A stretch of DNA of 64,000 nt from Pseudomonas fluorescens (lineage in GTDB: Bacteria; Pseudomonadota; Gammaproteobacteria; Pseudomonadales; Pseudomonadaceae): the NCBI RefSeq assembly GCF_004683905.1, contig NZ_CP038438.1:2666001-2730000 (forward strand). Reading direction: 5' to 3'. A model generated the notes under the pieces. It did no database searches, had not been told where the DNA came from, and saw only the letters and a list, made by a program, of their open reading frames with translations. Positions 16,643 through 25,454 of this stretch are shown piece after piece. The position numbers were made by a program, and so were the translations under genes. How positions within the stretch are numbered: position 1 is the stretch's first letter; each line of letters opens with the position of its first letter.

Positions 16643-17695
16643 ATGCCGCATACCCTCGATATCACCACGCTGCCGACGCTGGACCTTTCGTTGTTCGAAG
16701 GCACCGCGCAACAGCGTTATGAATTTCTTGAAAACCTGCGTCACGCCGCGCGTGACGTCGGCTTTTTCTATCTCACCGGCCATGGCATCGACAGCCACCT
16801 GCTCAAGCAGGTGCAGGATCACGCCCGGCAGTTCTTCGCCTTGTCCGAGCAGGAAAAGACCGCCGTCGGCATGATCAATTCGCCGCATTTTCGCGGTTAC
16901 AACCGTGCCGCTTCCGAGATCACCCGTGGTCAACCCGACTGGCGTGAGCAATTCGATCTCGGCGCCGAGCGCGAAGCGTTGCCGCTGGACGCGGACAGTC
17001 CGTTGTGGGCTCGGTTGCAGGGGCCCAACCAATGGCCGGCGGCGCTGCCAGAACTGAAACCGCTGCTGCTCGAATGGCAACAGGCGATGACGCGCATGGC
17101 GTTGCGTCTGCTGCGTGCCTTTGCCCAAGCGCTGTCGCTGCGGGCGGACGCGTTCGATCAGTTGTACGGCGACAAGCCCAACGAACACATCAAGTTGATG
17201 CGCTATCCAGGCCAGGCCGCCAACGCGAGCCAGCAAGGCGTCGGCGCGCACAAGGATTCGGGTTTCCTGAGCTTTCTCCTGCAAGACCAGCAGGCAGGTC
17301 TGCAAGTGGAAGTCGAGGAGGGGCGCTGGATCGATGCGCTGCCCCGCGACAACACGCTGGTGGTGAACATCGGTGAACTGCTGGAGCTGGCCACCAACGG
17401 CTATCTGCGCGCCACGGTGCATCGGGTGGTGTCGCCGCCCGCAGGCAGCGAACGCTTGTCCATCGCCTTTTTCCTCGGCGCGCAACTCGATGCCGTGGTG
17501 CCGCTGTATCCGTTGCCCACCGCGCTGCTGCGCGAAGCGCGTGGCCCGGCGAGTGATCCGCTCAATCCGTTGTTTCGCGATGTCGGCTGGAACTACCTCA
17601 AGGGACGGTTGCGTTCGCACCCCGACGTCGCCCGGCGCTTCTATGCCGACGCGCTGATGCCCGCCGCACCAGCTCGTAAAACCGCCAACGCCTGA
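16643..17695 (+). CDS. Isopenicillin N synthase-like Fe(II)/2-oxoglutarate oxygenase
   Basis: This 350-residue oxygenase has a DIOX_N N-terminal domain (GFFYLTGHGI) and a 2OG-Fe(II) core. The iron ligands are His203-x-Asp205 (AHKDSG) and His260 (VHRVV); the 2-oxoglutarate-binding pair is Arg271-x-Ser273 (ERLSIAFF). It is the first of eight co-directional genes ending at 24367 and probably oxidises a substrate brought in by the two ABC transporters that follow. The substrate cannot be read from the sequence. Start supported by GGGAG 8 bases upstream. Confidence 0.88.
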   Translation: MPHTLDITTLPTLDLSLFEGTAQQRYEFLENLRHAARDVGFFYLTGHGIDSHLLKQVQDHARQFFALSEQEKTAVGMINSPHFRGYNRAASEITRGQPDWREQFDLGAEREALPLDADSPLWARLQGPNQWPAALPELKPLLLEWQQAMTRMALRLLRAFAQALSLRADAFDQLYGDKPNEHIKLMRYPGQAANASQQGVGAHKDSGFLSFLLQDQQAGLQVEVEEGRWIDALPRDNTLVVNIGELLELATNGYLRATVHRVVSPPAGSERLSIAFFLGAQLDAVVPLYPLPTALLREARGPASDPLNPLFRDVGWNYLKGRLRSHPDVARRFYADALMPAAPARKTANA

Positions 17696-17722
17696 TTCAT
17701 CACTCGCTCAAGGACTCCGCAC

Positions 17723-18532
17723 ATGTTGAAAAAAGCAGGTTTGACCCTGGCCGTGCTCGGCGCGCTGGTGACTTCGTTCGGCGCTCAGGCACTGGAGCCG
17801 TTGCGGGTGGCCGCCGACCCGGTGCCCCACGCGCAGATTCTCGCGTACATCCAGACAATCGATCCGCAACTCAAGCTCAAGGTCATCGAGATTCCCAACG
17901 GCGTGAACTCCAACGAGCTGTTGGTGCATGGCGATGTCGATGCCAATTACTTCCAGCATCTGCCTTATCTGAAATCCCAGGAACAAGCGCTGGGGCAGAA
18001 ACTCGCGGTGGCCGCCACGGTGCATATCGAGCCGCTGGGCATCTATTCGCGCCGGCACAAAAGCTTCGCCGACGTGCCGGAAAAAGGCACCGTGGCGGTT
18101 CCCAACAACGTCACCAACCTGAGCCGTGCGCTGTACCTGTTACAGGACAACGGGCTGATCAAACTCAAGCCCGGTTTCAAGGATCCGGCAGCCGATCAGG
18201 CCACACCCAAAGACATCGCCGAGAACCCGAAACAGCTGAAGATCCTTGAAATCGAATCGCCGCAAATCCCTCGGGCCCTGGACGATGTCGACCTTGCGGT
18301 GATCAACGGCAACTACGCGCTGGAAGCCGGACTGGTGCCGGCCCAGGATGCGCTGGGGCTGGAGAAGGCCGAGCACAATCCGTACGCCAACATTCTGGTG
18401 ACCACGCCGACACTGCAAAACGATCCGCGCATCGCACAACTGGCCAAAGACCTGACCTCGCCGCAAGTAGCGAAATACATCACCGATAACTTCAAGGGTT
18501 CGGTGATCCCCGTGGTGGATGCCAAGCCATGA
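17723..18532 (+). CDS. MetQ/NlpA-family substrate-binding protein
   Basis: This 269-residue periplasmic protein has a signal peptide ending near ...[10 protein letters not shown]. There is no lipobox cysteine, so it is probably free in the periplasm, unlike classical MetQ lipoproteins. The NlpA-family core is visible in [27 protein letters not shown] and [15 protein letters not shown]. Related proteins bind methionine or other small amino-acid-like ligands. The gene overlaps the ATPase gene by 4 bases. Confidence 0.88.
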   Translation: MLKKAGLTLAVLGALVTSFGAQALEPLRVAADPVPHAQILAYIQTIDPQLKLKVIEIPNGVNSNELLVHGDVDANYFQHLPYLKSQEQALGQKLAVAATVHIEPLGIYSRRHKSFADVPEKGTVAVPNNVTNLSRALYLLQDNGLIKLKPGFKDPAADQATPKDIAENPKQLKILEIESPQIPRALDDVDLAVINGNYALEAGLVPAQDALGLEKAEHNPYANILVTTPTLQNDPRIAQLAKDLTSPQVAKYITDNFKGSVIPVVDAKP

Positions 18533-19329
18533 TCGTCGTCGAGCAGTTGAGCAAGACTTACCCGGCGGCGCCGGCACCGGCACTGGATCAGGTGTCGCTG
18601 AGTATTCCCGACGGCGCGATCTACGGCATCCTCGGGCGCAGCGGGGCGGGCAAGTCGACCCTGTTGCGCTGTCTCAATCTGCTTGAACGTCCGGACAGCG
18701 GGCGAATCCTGATCGACGGCGTGGACCTGTTGACGCTGTCTGCCAGCGACCTGCGCCGCCAGCGTCAGCGCATCGGCATGATCTTCCAGGGCTTCAATCT
18801 GCTGCACTCGCGCACCGTGTTCGACAACATCGCCGTGCCGCTGGAAATCGCCAACGTCGGCAAACCGTGGCGCCATGTGCGGGTGCGCGAGCTGCTGGAA
18901 CTGGTCGGCTTGACTGACAAGGCGCAAGCCTTTCCCTCGCAGTTGTCCGGTGGGCAAAAACAACGGGTTGGGATTGCCCGCGCCCTGGCCGCCGAGCCGG
19001 CGTATCTGCTGTCGGACGAAGCCACCAGCGCGCTGGATCCGGAAACCACCGCGTCGACTCTTGACCTGCTGCGCGACATCAATCGGCAACTGGGCGTGAC
19101 CATAGTGCTGATCACCCATGAGCTGGAGGTGGTCAAGTCGATCTGCGATCACGCGGCGTACATGGCTGACGGGCGACTGGTCGAGTCCGGCCCGGTGCCG
19201 CGTTTGCTCGCCGATGCGCAATCGAGTCTCGGCACTTCGTTACGTCCAACCTGCGGCCTGCCGCTGGGCCACGACATCCCCGGGCTCAGCTTCCTCAAGC
19301 AATACGGCGTGCGGGCGGCTCAGTCATGA
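18529..19329 (+). CDS. MetN-like ABC ATPase without the NIL regulatory domain
   Basis: This 266-residue ATPase has Walker [10 protein letters not shown], signature LSGGQKQR, Walker [13 protein letters not shown] and the H-loop LITHE. MetN of E. coli is 343 residues, with a C-terminal NIL/ACT domain that binds methionine and shuts the transporter. That domain is absent here: the C-terminal ~40 residues after the ABC core contain no matching fold. Substrate feedback should therefore be missing. It overlaps both neighbours by 4 bases. Confidence 0.88.
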   Translation: MIVVEQLSKTYPAAPAPALDQVSLSIPDGAIYGILGRSGAGKSTLLRCLNLLERPDSGRILIDGVDLLTLSASDLRRQRQRIGMIFQGFNLLHSRTVFDNIAVPLEIANVGKPWRHVRVRELLELVGLTDKAQAFPSQLSGGQKQRVGIARALAAEPAYLLSDEATSALDPETTASTLDLLRDINRQLGVTIVLITHELEVVKSICDHAAYMADGRLVESGPVPRLLADAQSSLGTSLRPTCGLPLGHDIPGLSFLKQYGVRAAQS

Positions 19330-19997
19330 ACCGCAGCATCGACTGGAATGAAATCCTGCAACTGGTGTTCAACGCCACCGGCGAAACCCTGTACATGGTC
19401 TTGCTTGCCGGGCTGTTCACGCTACTGATCGGTTTGCCGCTCGGGGTGTTGCTGTTTGTCAGTCGCCGCGACGGCCTGTGGCCGCTGCCACGGCTCAATG
19501 CCGCGCTGGGTTCGCTGGTCAATCTGGGGCGCTCGCTACCCTTTGTGGTGATGCTGATTGCGCTGATTCCGCTGACCCGACTGGTGGTCGGCACCACCCT
19601 CGGCAGCACCGCGGCGGTGGTGCCGATCACCATTGGCGCGTTTCCGTTTTTTGCGCGGATCGTCGAGAACGCGCTGGACGAAGTCGACAAGGGCCGCATC
19701 GAAGCGATCCTCGCCATGGGCGGCGACATCCGTCATGTGATTTTCAAAGTGCTGTTGCCCGAAGCGCTGCCCGCGTTGCTGGCGGGGATCACTCTGACGC
19801 TGGTGATGCTGATCGGTTTTTCATCCATGGCCGGGGTGATTGGCGGTGGCGGCCTCGGTGATCTGGCGATCCGATATGGCTATCAGCGTTTCAACAATGA
19901 AGTGATGGTCGCCACCGTGGTGGTGCTGGTCATTCTGGTGCAGGGCGTGCAGAGCCTGGGCGACCGGCTGGTGCGTTCGCTGGCCCATCGGCGTTAA
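19326..19997 (+). CDS. MetI-like ABC permease
   Basis: This 223-residue membrane protein with about 5-6 helices shows the MetI pattern, including the EAA-type coupling segment [22 protein letters not shown] and the [22 protein letters not shown] stretch. It is the permease of the MetQNI-like transporter. It begins within the last codons of the ATPase gene. Confidence 0.9.
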   Translation: MNRSIDWNEILQLVFNATGETLYMVLLAGLFTLLIGLPLGVLLFVSRRDGLWPLPRLNAALGSLVNLGRSLPFVVMLIALIPLTRLVVGTTLGSTAAVVPITIGAFPFFARIVENALDEVDKGRIEAILAMGGDIRHVIFKVLLPEALPALLAGITLTLVMLIGFSSMAGVIGGGGLGDLAIRYGYQRFNNEVMVATVVVLVILVQGVQSLGDRLVRSLAHRR

Positions 19998-20005
19998 GGA
20001 ATTTT

Positions 20006-21556
20006 ATGAGTGTCGTCGTGGCCCGCGCGCCGCTGATTCAGGTGCGTGAACTGAGCAAGCGCTTCGGCTCGAACAGCGCCCTGGATCGCGTCAGCCTGCA
20101 GATTCATCCCGCCGAAGTGGTGGCGTTGCTCGGTGCCAACGGTGCCGGCAAATCGACGCTGGTGAAGATTCTCGCCGGCAGCCAGCGCGCCGATGGCGGC
20201 GAGATTTACATCGACGGGCAGCCCCGGCAATTCAGTTCGCCGCTGTCGGCACGCCGGGTCGGGATTGTCGCGGTGCATCAGCAGATCAACGAGGGCATTG
20301 CGCCCGGTTTGAGCGTGGCGGAAAACCTGTTGCTCGATGAGTTGTGCAAGCCTGACGCGGACTTCTGGCTCAATCGCAAACGCTTGCTGGAACGCGCCGC
20401 GAGTATCGCCGCCGGGCTGGGTCTGGTGTTGCCGCTGGAGCAGCCGATTGAACACTTGGGCCAGGCCGAGCGGCAGTTGGTGGTGCTGGCGCGGGCCTTT
20501 GCCTTGCAGCCGCGTCTGCTGATTCTCGATGAGCCAACGGCGGCGTTGTCGGATGCCGAGGCGCAGCGTCTGTTTGATCTGATCGATATCTTGCGCAGCC
20601 GTGGCGTGGCGATTGTTTACATCTCCCATCGCTTGTCCGATCTGCAACGGGTCGCGGATCGCGCCATTGTCCTGCGCGATGGGCGACTGGCCGGAGAGTT
20701 CAGCGCGCGGCAGTTGCCCGAGGCGGTGCACGCCATGCTCGGGCAGGCGCTGGACGGGCATGTCTACACGCCCGGCAGCGTGGGGCAAAAAGTATTGGGT
20801 GCGCGAGGTTTGCAGATTTTGCCACGATCCAGACGTTTCGATTTCGACCTGCACCAAGGCGAAGTGGTGGTGCTGACCGGGCTGCTCGGCGCTGGCAAAA
20901 GCGAGATCGCCGAAGTGCTGTTCGGCTTGCGTAAAGCCGTGGCTGGCAGCCTGCAACTGGACGGCATGGACTGGCTGCCGGGTTCGCCAAGGGCGGCGAT
21001 TCGCAGCGGTGTGTTTCTCGCAGCGGAGGATCGCGCCAGTCAATCGTTGGTGCCCGACTTTTCCCTGCGCCGCACCCTGACGCTGCCGTTTCTGCAGCGC
21101 TTCACCCGTGCCGGGTTCATTCGCAACCGCGCCGAAGCCGCAGCGGTCGAGGCGCAAGTCGCGGCGCTGGGGATCAAGACCGCCGGCATCGAGGTGCCGA
21201 TGAGCGCGCTGTCCGGCGGCAATCAACAGAAAGTTGTGCTGGGTCGCTGGCTGCTCGGGGACGGGCGGGTGCTGATTCTCGATGAACCGTTTCAGGGTGT
21301 CGACGTGCGCGCCCGTCGCGAGATCGGCCAGTTGCTGCGCGACAGTGCCGGCGGCCGCGCGACCCTGGTGATCTGCGCCGATGTCGATGAAACCCTGGAA
21401 ATCGCCGACCGCATTCTGTTGGTGCGCGATCACGCGGTGGTCGCCGAATACCCGCGCGCCGGTCTTGAACGCGCGACCCTGGTCGCTGCGCTGGCCGGCA
21501 GCGACGCTAGCGAAAATCCCTTTCATGCCACGCCAAGGAGCAGAGCGAGTGCCTGA
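20006..21556 (+). CDS. RbsA-like duplicated ABC ATPase (CUT2 family)
   Basis: This 516-residue protein has two ABC cassettes. The first has an intact Walker A (GANGAGKST) and the HQQIN Q-loop. The second has the degenerate GLLGAGKSE typical of sugar CUT2 ATPases, then LSGGNQQKV and VLILDEPFQGVD. CUT2 transporters usually take up ribose, xylose, galactose or autoinducer-2; some take up other ligands. AAGGA precedes the ATG. It follows metI by 8 bases. Confidence 0.9.
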   Translation: MSVVVARAPLIQVRELSKRFGSNSALDRVSLQIHPAEVVALLGANGAGKSTLVKILAGSQRADGGEIYIDGQPRQFSSPLSARRVGIVAVHQQINEGIAPGLSVAENLLLDELCKPDADFWLNRKRLLERAASIAAGLGLVLPLEQPIEHLGQAERQLVVLARAFALQPRLLILDEPTAALSDAEAQRLFDLIDILRSRGVAIVYISHRLSDLQRVADRAIVLRDGRLAGEFSARQLPEAVHAMLGQALDGHVYTPGSVGQKVLGARGLQILPRSRRFDFDLHQGEVVVLTGLLGAGKSEIAEVLFGLRKAVAGSLQLDGMDWLPGSPRAAIRSGVFLAAEDRASQSLVPDFSLRRTLTLPFLQRFTRAGFIRNRAEAAAVEAQVAALGIKTAGIEVPMSALSGGNQQKVVLGRWLLGDGRVLILDEPFQGVDVRARREIGQLLRDSAGGRATLVICADVDETLEIADRILLVRDHAVVAEYPRAGLERATLVAALAGSDASENPFHATPRSRASA

Positions 21557-22574
21557 TTCGAGTTCATTGTTGTCTGCCGCTACGGCACCCGCCGAGCGCC
21601 TGCTGCAAGCGCTGATCCGCTACGGCCTGTTGTGGCTGCTGGCGCTGATCGTGGTGTTTTTCAGTGTCGCGGAGCCGGCGTTTTGGCGCGTCGGCAATCT
21701 GTTCAGCATCTTGCAGTCGGTGTCGATCGTCGCGCTGCTGGCCCTTGGCGTGACGCTGACCATGGCCGTCGGCGGACTTGATCTGTCGATTGGTGCGGTG
21801 GCGGCGATGAGCCTGATGATCGCCAGTTACGTGATGGTGGTGCTCGGTTGGGGCGCGGTGCCGGCGGTGCTGATCAGTCTGGCCGGTGGCGCACTGGTCG
21901 GGCTGCTCAATGGCTGGCTGATCGTCAAGCTGCGGGTGCCGGACATTCTCGCGACGCTGGGCAGCATGTTTCTGGTGATCGGCGTGCAACTGATTCCCAC
22001 GGGCGGACGCTCGATTGCGGTGGGCATGACCTTGCCCAGTGGCGTGGAAACCGAAGGCACGTTCAGTACGGCGTTTCTCGCCCTCGGCCGCGGCCGCTTG
22101 TGGGACGTGGTGCCGGTGCCGGTGTTGATCACTGCGTTGGTGGCGCTGGCGGTGTGGCTGTTTCTTGAGCGCACGCGCATCGGCCGGTTGTTTTATGCGA
22201 TTGGCGGCAACGAGCAGGCAGCGCGATTGGCAGGCGCGCCAGTGCAGCGCTTCAAGTTGCTCGCTTACGTACTGTCGGCATTGCTCGCTTCGCTTGGCGG
22301 GTTGCTGTTGGCGGCGCGCCTGGGTCGGGGTGATGTCAGCTCCGGCAACGGACTGGTGCTCGACGCCCTCGGCGCGGCGCTAATCGGTTTTGCCGTGCTC
22401 GGGGCGAAGAAGCCCAATGCCTTTGGCACATTGGTCGGCGCACTACTCGTTGCCTCGTTGCTCAACGGTCTGACCATGCTCAACGCGCCGTACTACACGC
22501 AGGATTTCGTCAAGGGACTGGTGCTGGTGCTGGCCCTGATGTTCACCTTCGGCCTCGCGCATCGGGCGCGCTGA
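21549..22574 (+). CDS. RbsC-like ABC permease (CUT2 family)
   Basis: This 341-residue permease has 8-10 membrane segments and the CUT2 pattern GVTLTMAVGGLDLSIGAVAAM and ILATLGSMFLVIGVQLI. The start is a GTG at 21549, 9 bases after AAGGAG, giving an 8-base overlap with the ATPase gene. The frame is open further upstream, but that part only shadows the ATPase gene. Confidence 0.88.
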   Translation: MPDSSSLLSAATAPAERLLQALIRYGLLWLLALIVVFFSVAEPAFWRVGNLFSILQSVSIVALLALGVTLTMAVGGLDLSIGAVAAMSLMIASYVMVVLGWGAVPAVLISLAGGALVGLLNGWLIVKLRVPDILATLGSMFLVIGVQLIPTGGRSIAVGMTLPSGVETEGTFSTAFLALGRGRLWDVVPVPVLITALVALAVWLFLERTRIGRLFYAIGGNEQAARLAGAPVQRFKLLAYVLSALLASLGGLLLAARLGRGDVSSGNGLVLDALGAALIGFAVLGAKKPNAFGTLVGALLVASLLNGLTMLNAPYYTQDFVKGLVLVLALMFTFGLAHRAR

Positions 22575-22605
22575 GCCGGTTCATTTGTCGCTGCAAGGAA
22601 GATGT

Positions 22606-23661
22606 ATGCACGGTTCAATCAAGCAGTTCGCACGCCATTGCCTCGCCGGCGCGGTGCTCTCGGCGTTGGCTTTGAGCGCTCAGGCCAAGGCATTGCCGGG
22701 GGCTCCGGCGCCGTTCGACAAGGGGCAGGTGCAGATCGCGCTGGTCGGCTATCTGTTTTCCGGGGACTTTCCCGAAGCGTATCTGCGCGGCGTGGAGAAA
22801 CAGACCGAGGCGCTGGGGGCCAATCTGCGGGTGTTCGATGCGCGGCAGCAGGCAGCGAGTCAGGGCGAGATGATCGATCAGGCGATCGACCTCGGCGTAG
22901 ACGGGATCATCGTGCAACTGGGCCTGGCGGAAACCCTCAAGGGACCGATTGACCGGGCGATCGCCAAAGGCATCAAGGTGGTGGCGTTCGACGTTGACCT
23001 GAACAGCCCGCAGGTGACCCAGGTCGAGCAGGATCACCATGCACTGGCGCGACTGGCGCTGGATCAGGCGGTGAAGGACAACGGCACGCGGTTCGATGCC
23101 GGTTATGTGTACATCAGCGGCTTCACGCCGATGGAGCGCCGCGACGAGATCTGGAGTCAGGTGAAAAAGGCCAATCCGGGCATCATCGAGAAGGCGCGTT
23201 TCGGCACGCTCAACCCGCCGATTGCCAACTCGGTGGCGGATCAGGCCAGCGCGGTGTTGCGCGCCAATCCGGATATCAGCGTGATCTTCGCGCCGTTCGA
23301 CGAGTTCGCCAAAGGCGCGAAAATCGCCGTCGACGAGGCCGGGCTGGGGCGCAAGGTGAAGATCTACAGCGCCGACATCTCCACCGCCGACATTCAGATC
23401 ATGAAAGAACCGGACAGTGCCTGGGCGGCGACCGCAGCGGTCAATCCGCAAGTGGCGGGGGCGATCAGCGTGCGCAGTCTGGCGATGTTGATTGCCGGCG
23501 AAAATCCGGGACATCAGGTGTTGGTGCCACCGACCCTGATCACACGCCAACAGTTGCTCGATCTGGACGTGAAAAACGTCCGCGACCTGGCGCAGAAACT
23601 CCCGGCGTTCGGCGATACCGCCAATGTGGCGCGGGCCGAGTGGATTCCTGTGGCGAACTGA
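22606..23661 (+). CDS. RbsB-like periplasmic binding protein (Peripla_BP_4)
   Basis: This 351-residue protein has a signal peptide (cleavage near ...LSAQAKA). Its type I periplasmic fold carries QIALVGYLFSGDFPEAYLRG, DLGVDGIIVQLG and AIAKGIKVVAFDVDLN, like ribose- or autoinducer-2-binding proteins. The ligand is unknown. AAGGAAG precedes the ATG. It completes the second ABC transporter of the cluster. Confidence 0.88.
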   Translation: MHGSIKQFARHCLAGAVLSALALSAQAKALPGAPAPFDKGQVQIALVGYLFSGDFPEAYLRGVEKQTEALGANLRVFDARQQAASQGEMIDQAIDLGVDGIIVQLGLAETLKGPIDRAIAKGIKVVAFDVDLNSPQVTQVEQDHHALARLALDQAVKDNGTRFDAGYVYISGFTPMERRDEIWSQVKKANPGIIEKARFGTLNPPIANSVADQASAVLRANPDISVIFAPFDEFAKGAKIAVDEAGLGRKVKIYSADISTADIQIMKEPDSAWAATAAVNPQVAGAISVRSLAMLIAGENPGHQVLVPPTLITRQQLLDLDVKNVRDLAQKLPAFGDTANVARAEWIPVAN

Positions 23662-23701
23662 ATGCAGCCGTTATCACCGGGTGACGCGCTTGGGAGTGAA
23701 C

Positions 23702-24367
23702 ATGCACAACAAAGCCATGCGTTTGCGCAACAGCCGCGCACCTAAGGCTGATCCGGCGCTCGGTCAACGTTTGCCGCCGGGGCAGGTGTTGACCGAGCGG
23801 TTCCCGATTCTCCACGAAGGCACGGTGCCGGAGTATGAGTTGGCAACCTGGTCACTGCGCCTGTTCGGCAAGGTCGGGCGTGGCGTCGAGTTGAGTTTTG
23901 CCGACCTGCAGGGTTTGCCGCAACGCCAGTTGCAATGTGACATTCATTGCGTCACACGCTGGTCGAAGTTCGACACGCAGTGGAGCGGGGTGCATCTGCA
24001 GGATTTGCTGAGCGAGCTCGATATCCAGCCCGCTTCACGTTTTGTCATGGCCCACGCCGATCACGATTACCAGACCAACCTGTTGCTGGACGACCTGCTG
24101 CACCCGGACAGCCTGCTCGCCACCCATTACGCCGGCCAACCCTTGACCGCCCAGCACGGCTGGCCACTGCGGCTGGTGGTCGCCGGGCGCTACTTCTGGA
24201 AAAGCGCCAAATGGCTGCGCGGTCTGGAGTTTGTCGACGAAGAACAACCCGGTTTCTGGGAGCGCAACGGCTTTCACCTGCACGCCGATCCGTTTACGGA
24301 GCAACGCGTTAGTGCACAGGCCCTGGACATTGCCGAGGATGCCTGGCTGGAAAAGGAATTCGACTGA
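23702..24367 (+). CDS. Sulfite-oxidase-fold molybdopterin oxidoreductase
   Basis: This 221-residue protein is a stand-alone Oxidored_molyb domain of the YuiH type. Cys83 in IHCVTRWSKFD is the expected molybdenum ligand, and HGWPLRLVVAGRYFWKSAKWLRG is the conserved core. No signal peptide is visible, so it is probably cytoplasmic. GGGAG precedes the ATG at 23702. As the last gene of the cluster it could reduce or oxidise the imported compound or its oxygenase product; the reaction is unknown. Confidence 0.85.
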   Translation: MHNKAMRLRNSRAPKADPALGQRLPPGQVLTERFPILHEGTVPEYELATWSLRLFGKVGRGVELSFADLQGLPQRQLQCDIHCVTRWSKFDTQWSGVHLQDLLSELDIQPASRFVMAHADHDYQTNLLLDDLLHPDSLLATHYAGQPLTAQHGWPLRLVVAGRYFWKSAKWLRGLEFVDEEQPGFWERNGFHLHADPFTEQRVSAQALDIAEDAWLEKEFD

Positions 24368-24410
24368 GGTTTTGCGCCTGTTTTGCAGTCAACCTCCCGG
24401 GTGACTGGAC

Positions 24411-25123
24411 TGGCCCCTTCGCGAGCAAGCCCGCTCCCACATTGGATTTCAGTCGGGAGTAAAAAGTCAGCTCGCTCCAATAACAACTGTGGGAGCGAGC
24501 TTGCTCGCGAAGGGGCCATTCCAGCCAACATCTGCATTGGCTGATGCACCGTTTTCGCGAGCAAGCTCGCTCCCACACTGGATTTCAGCTGGGAGTAAAA
24601 AGTCAGTTCACTCCAATAAAAGCTGTGGGAGCGGGCTTGCTCGCGAAGGGGCCATTCCAGCCAACATCTGCATTGACTGATACACCGATTTCGCGAGCAG
24701 GCTCGCTCCTACACTGGATTTCAGCCGGGAGTAAAAAGTCAGTTCACTCCAATAAAAAACTGTGGGAGCGAGCTTGCTCGCGAAGGGGCCATTCCAGCCA
24801 ACATCTGCATTGGCTGATACACCGCTATCGCGAGCAAGCTCGCTCCCACACTGGATTTCAGACGGGAGTAAAAAGTCAGCTCACTCCAATAAAAAACTGT
24901 GGGAGCGAGCCTGCTCGCGAAGGGGCCATTGCAGCCAACATCTGCATTGACTGATACACCGCTTTCGCGAGCAAGCTCGCTCCCACACTGGATTTCAGCC
25001 GGGAGTAAAAAGTCAGTTCACTCCAATAACAACTGTAGGAGTGAGCCTGCTCGCGATGAGGGTAGAACATTCAACTTCTTCAGTGGCTGATACACCGCTA
25101 TCGCGAGCAGGCTCACTCCTACA
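24411..25123. repeat. REP array, five ~136-bp units of paired inverted REPs
   Basis: Forward REPs (GTGGGAG or GTAGGAG) start at 24489, 24624, 24762, 24899 and 25034, spaced 135-138 bases. Each is followed by CATTCCAGCCAACATCTGCATTG or similar and an inverted REP. The spacers (ATTTCAGCCGGGAGTAAAAA type) are also conserved, so whole units were duplicated. The remaining 25124-25454 contains only the upstream region of the TonB receptor gene. Confidence 0.92.
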
Positions 25124-25181
25124 AAAGATCTTTGGCTGATCTTGAATTAGTGGGTGTTAGTTAGGGTTTAAGTGTTTGTCC

Positions 25182-25199
25182 AGCAACACTTGTGTTGCT
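25182..25199. promoter_or_regulatory. Perfect 8-bp inverted repeat upstream of the TonB receptor gene
   Basis: AGCAACAC-TT-GTGTTGCT is a perfect dyad 256 bases before the receptor start. There is no T-run of terminator type. It could be an operator for an unknown regulator. It does not resemble a Fur box. Confidence 0.4.
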
Positions 25200-25454
25200 C
25201 TAAAAACAACTATTCAGCCCGATCTAACCTAAGTGTTATTGGTTCTTTTACGGCAGGCCTTTGGCCCGTCTAGCATCGGTGTTCAAGGGGAAATAACTAA
25301 CTTTGGGGATCCTGCGCTTCACTGACTAATCACGCTAAAAAGCCTTCACCGCCTTCCTGATTTCTACAACTACAGCAGACATTGCCGCGCATTGATTGCC
25401 GACCCTTTATTGTCGGCAACGGCCGGGTATTAGCTGCGATAAAGGAGCTGTCAC

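Noticed and set aside
24489..24954. Long open frames across REP arrays, for example 24544-24954 and 35819-36541
   Set aside because: They translate the same repeat over and over (GASLLAKGP, SRASSLPHW types), have no ribosome-binding site and occur on both strands.
25124..25454. Fur box or cobalamin riboswitch before the TonB receptor gene
   Set aside because: No stretch near the GATAATGATAATCATTATC pattern and no B12-box-like element was seen.
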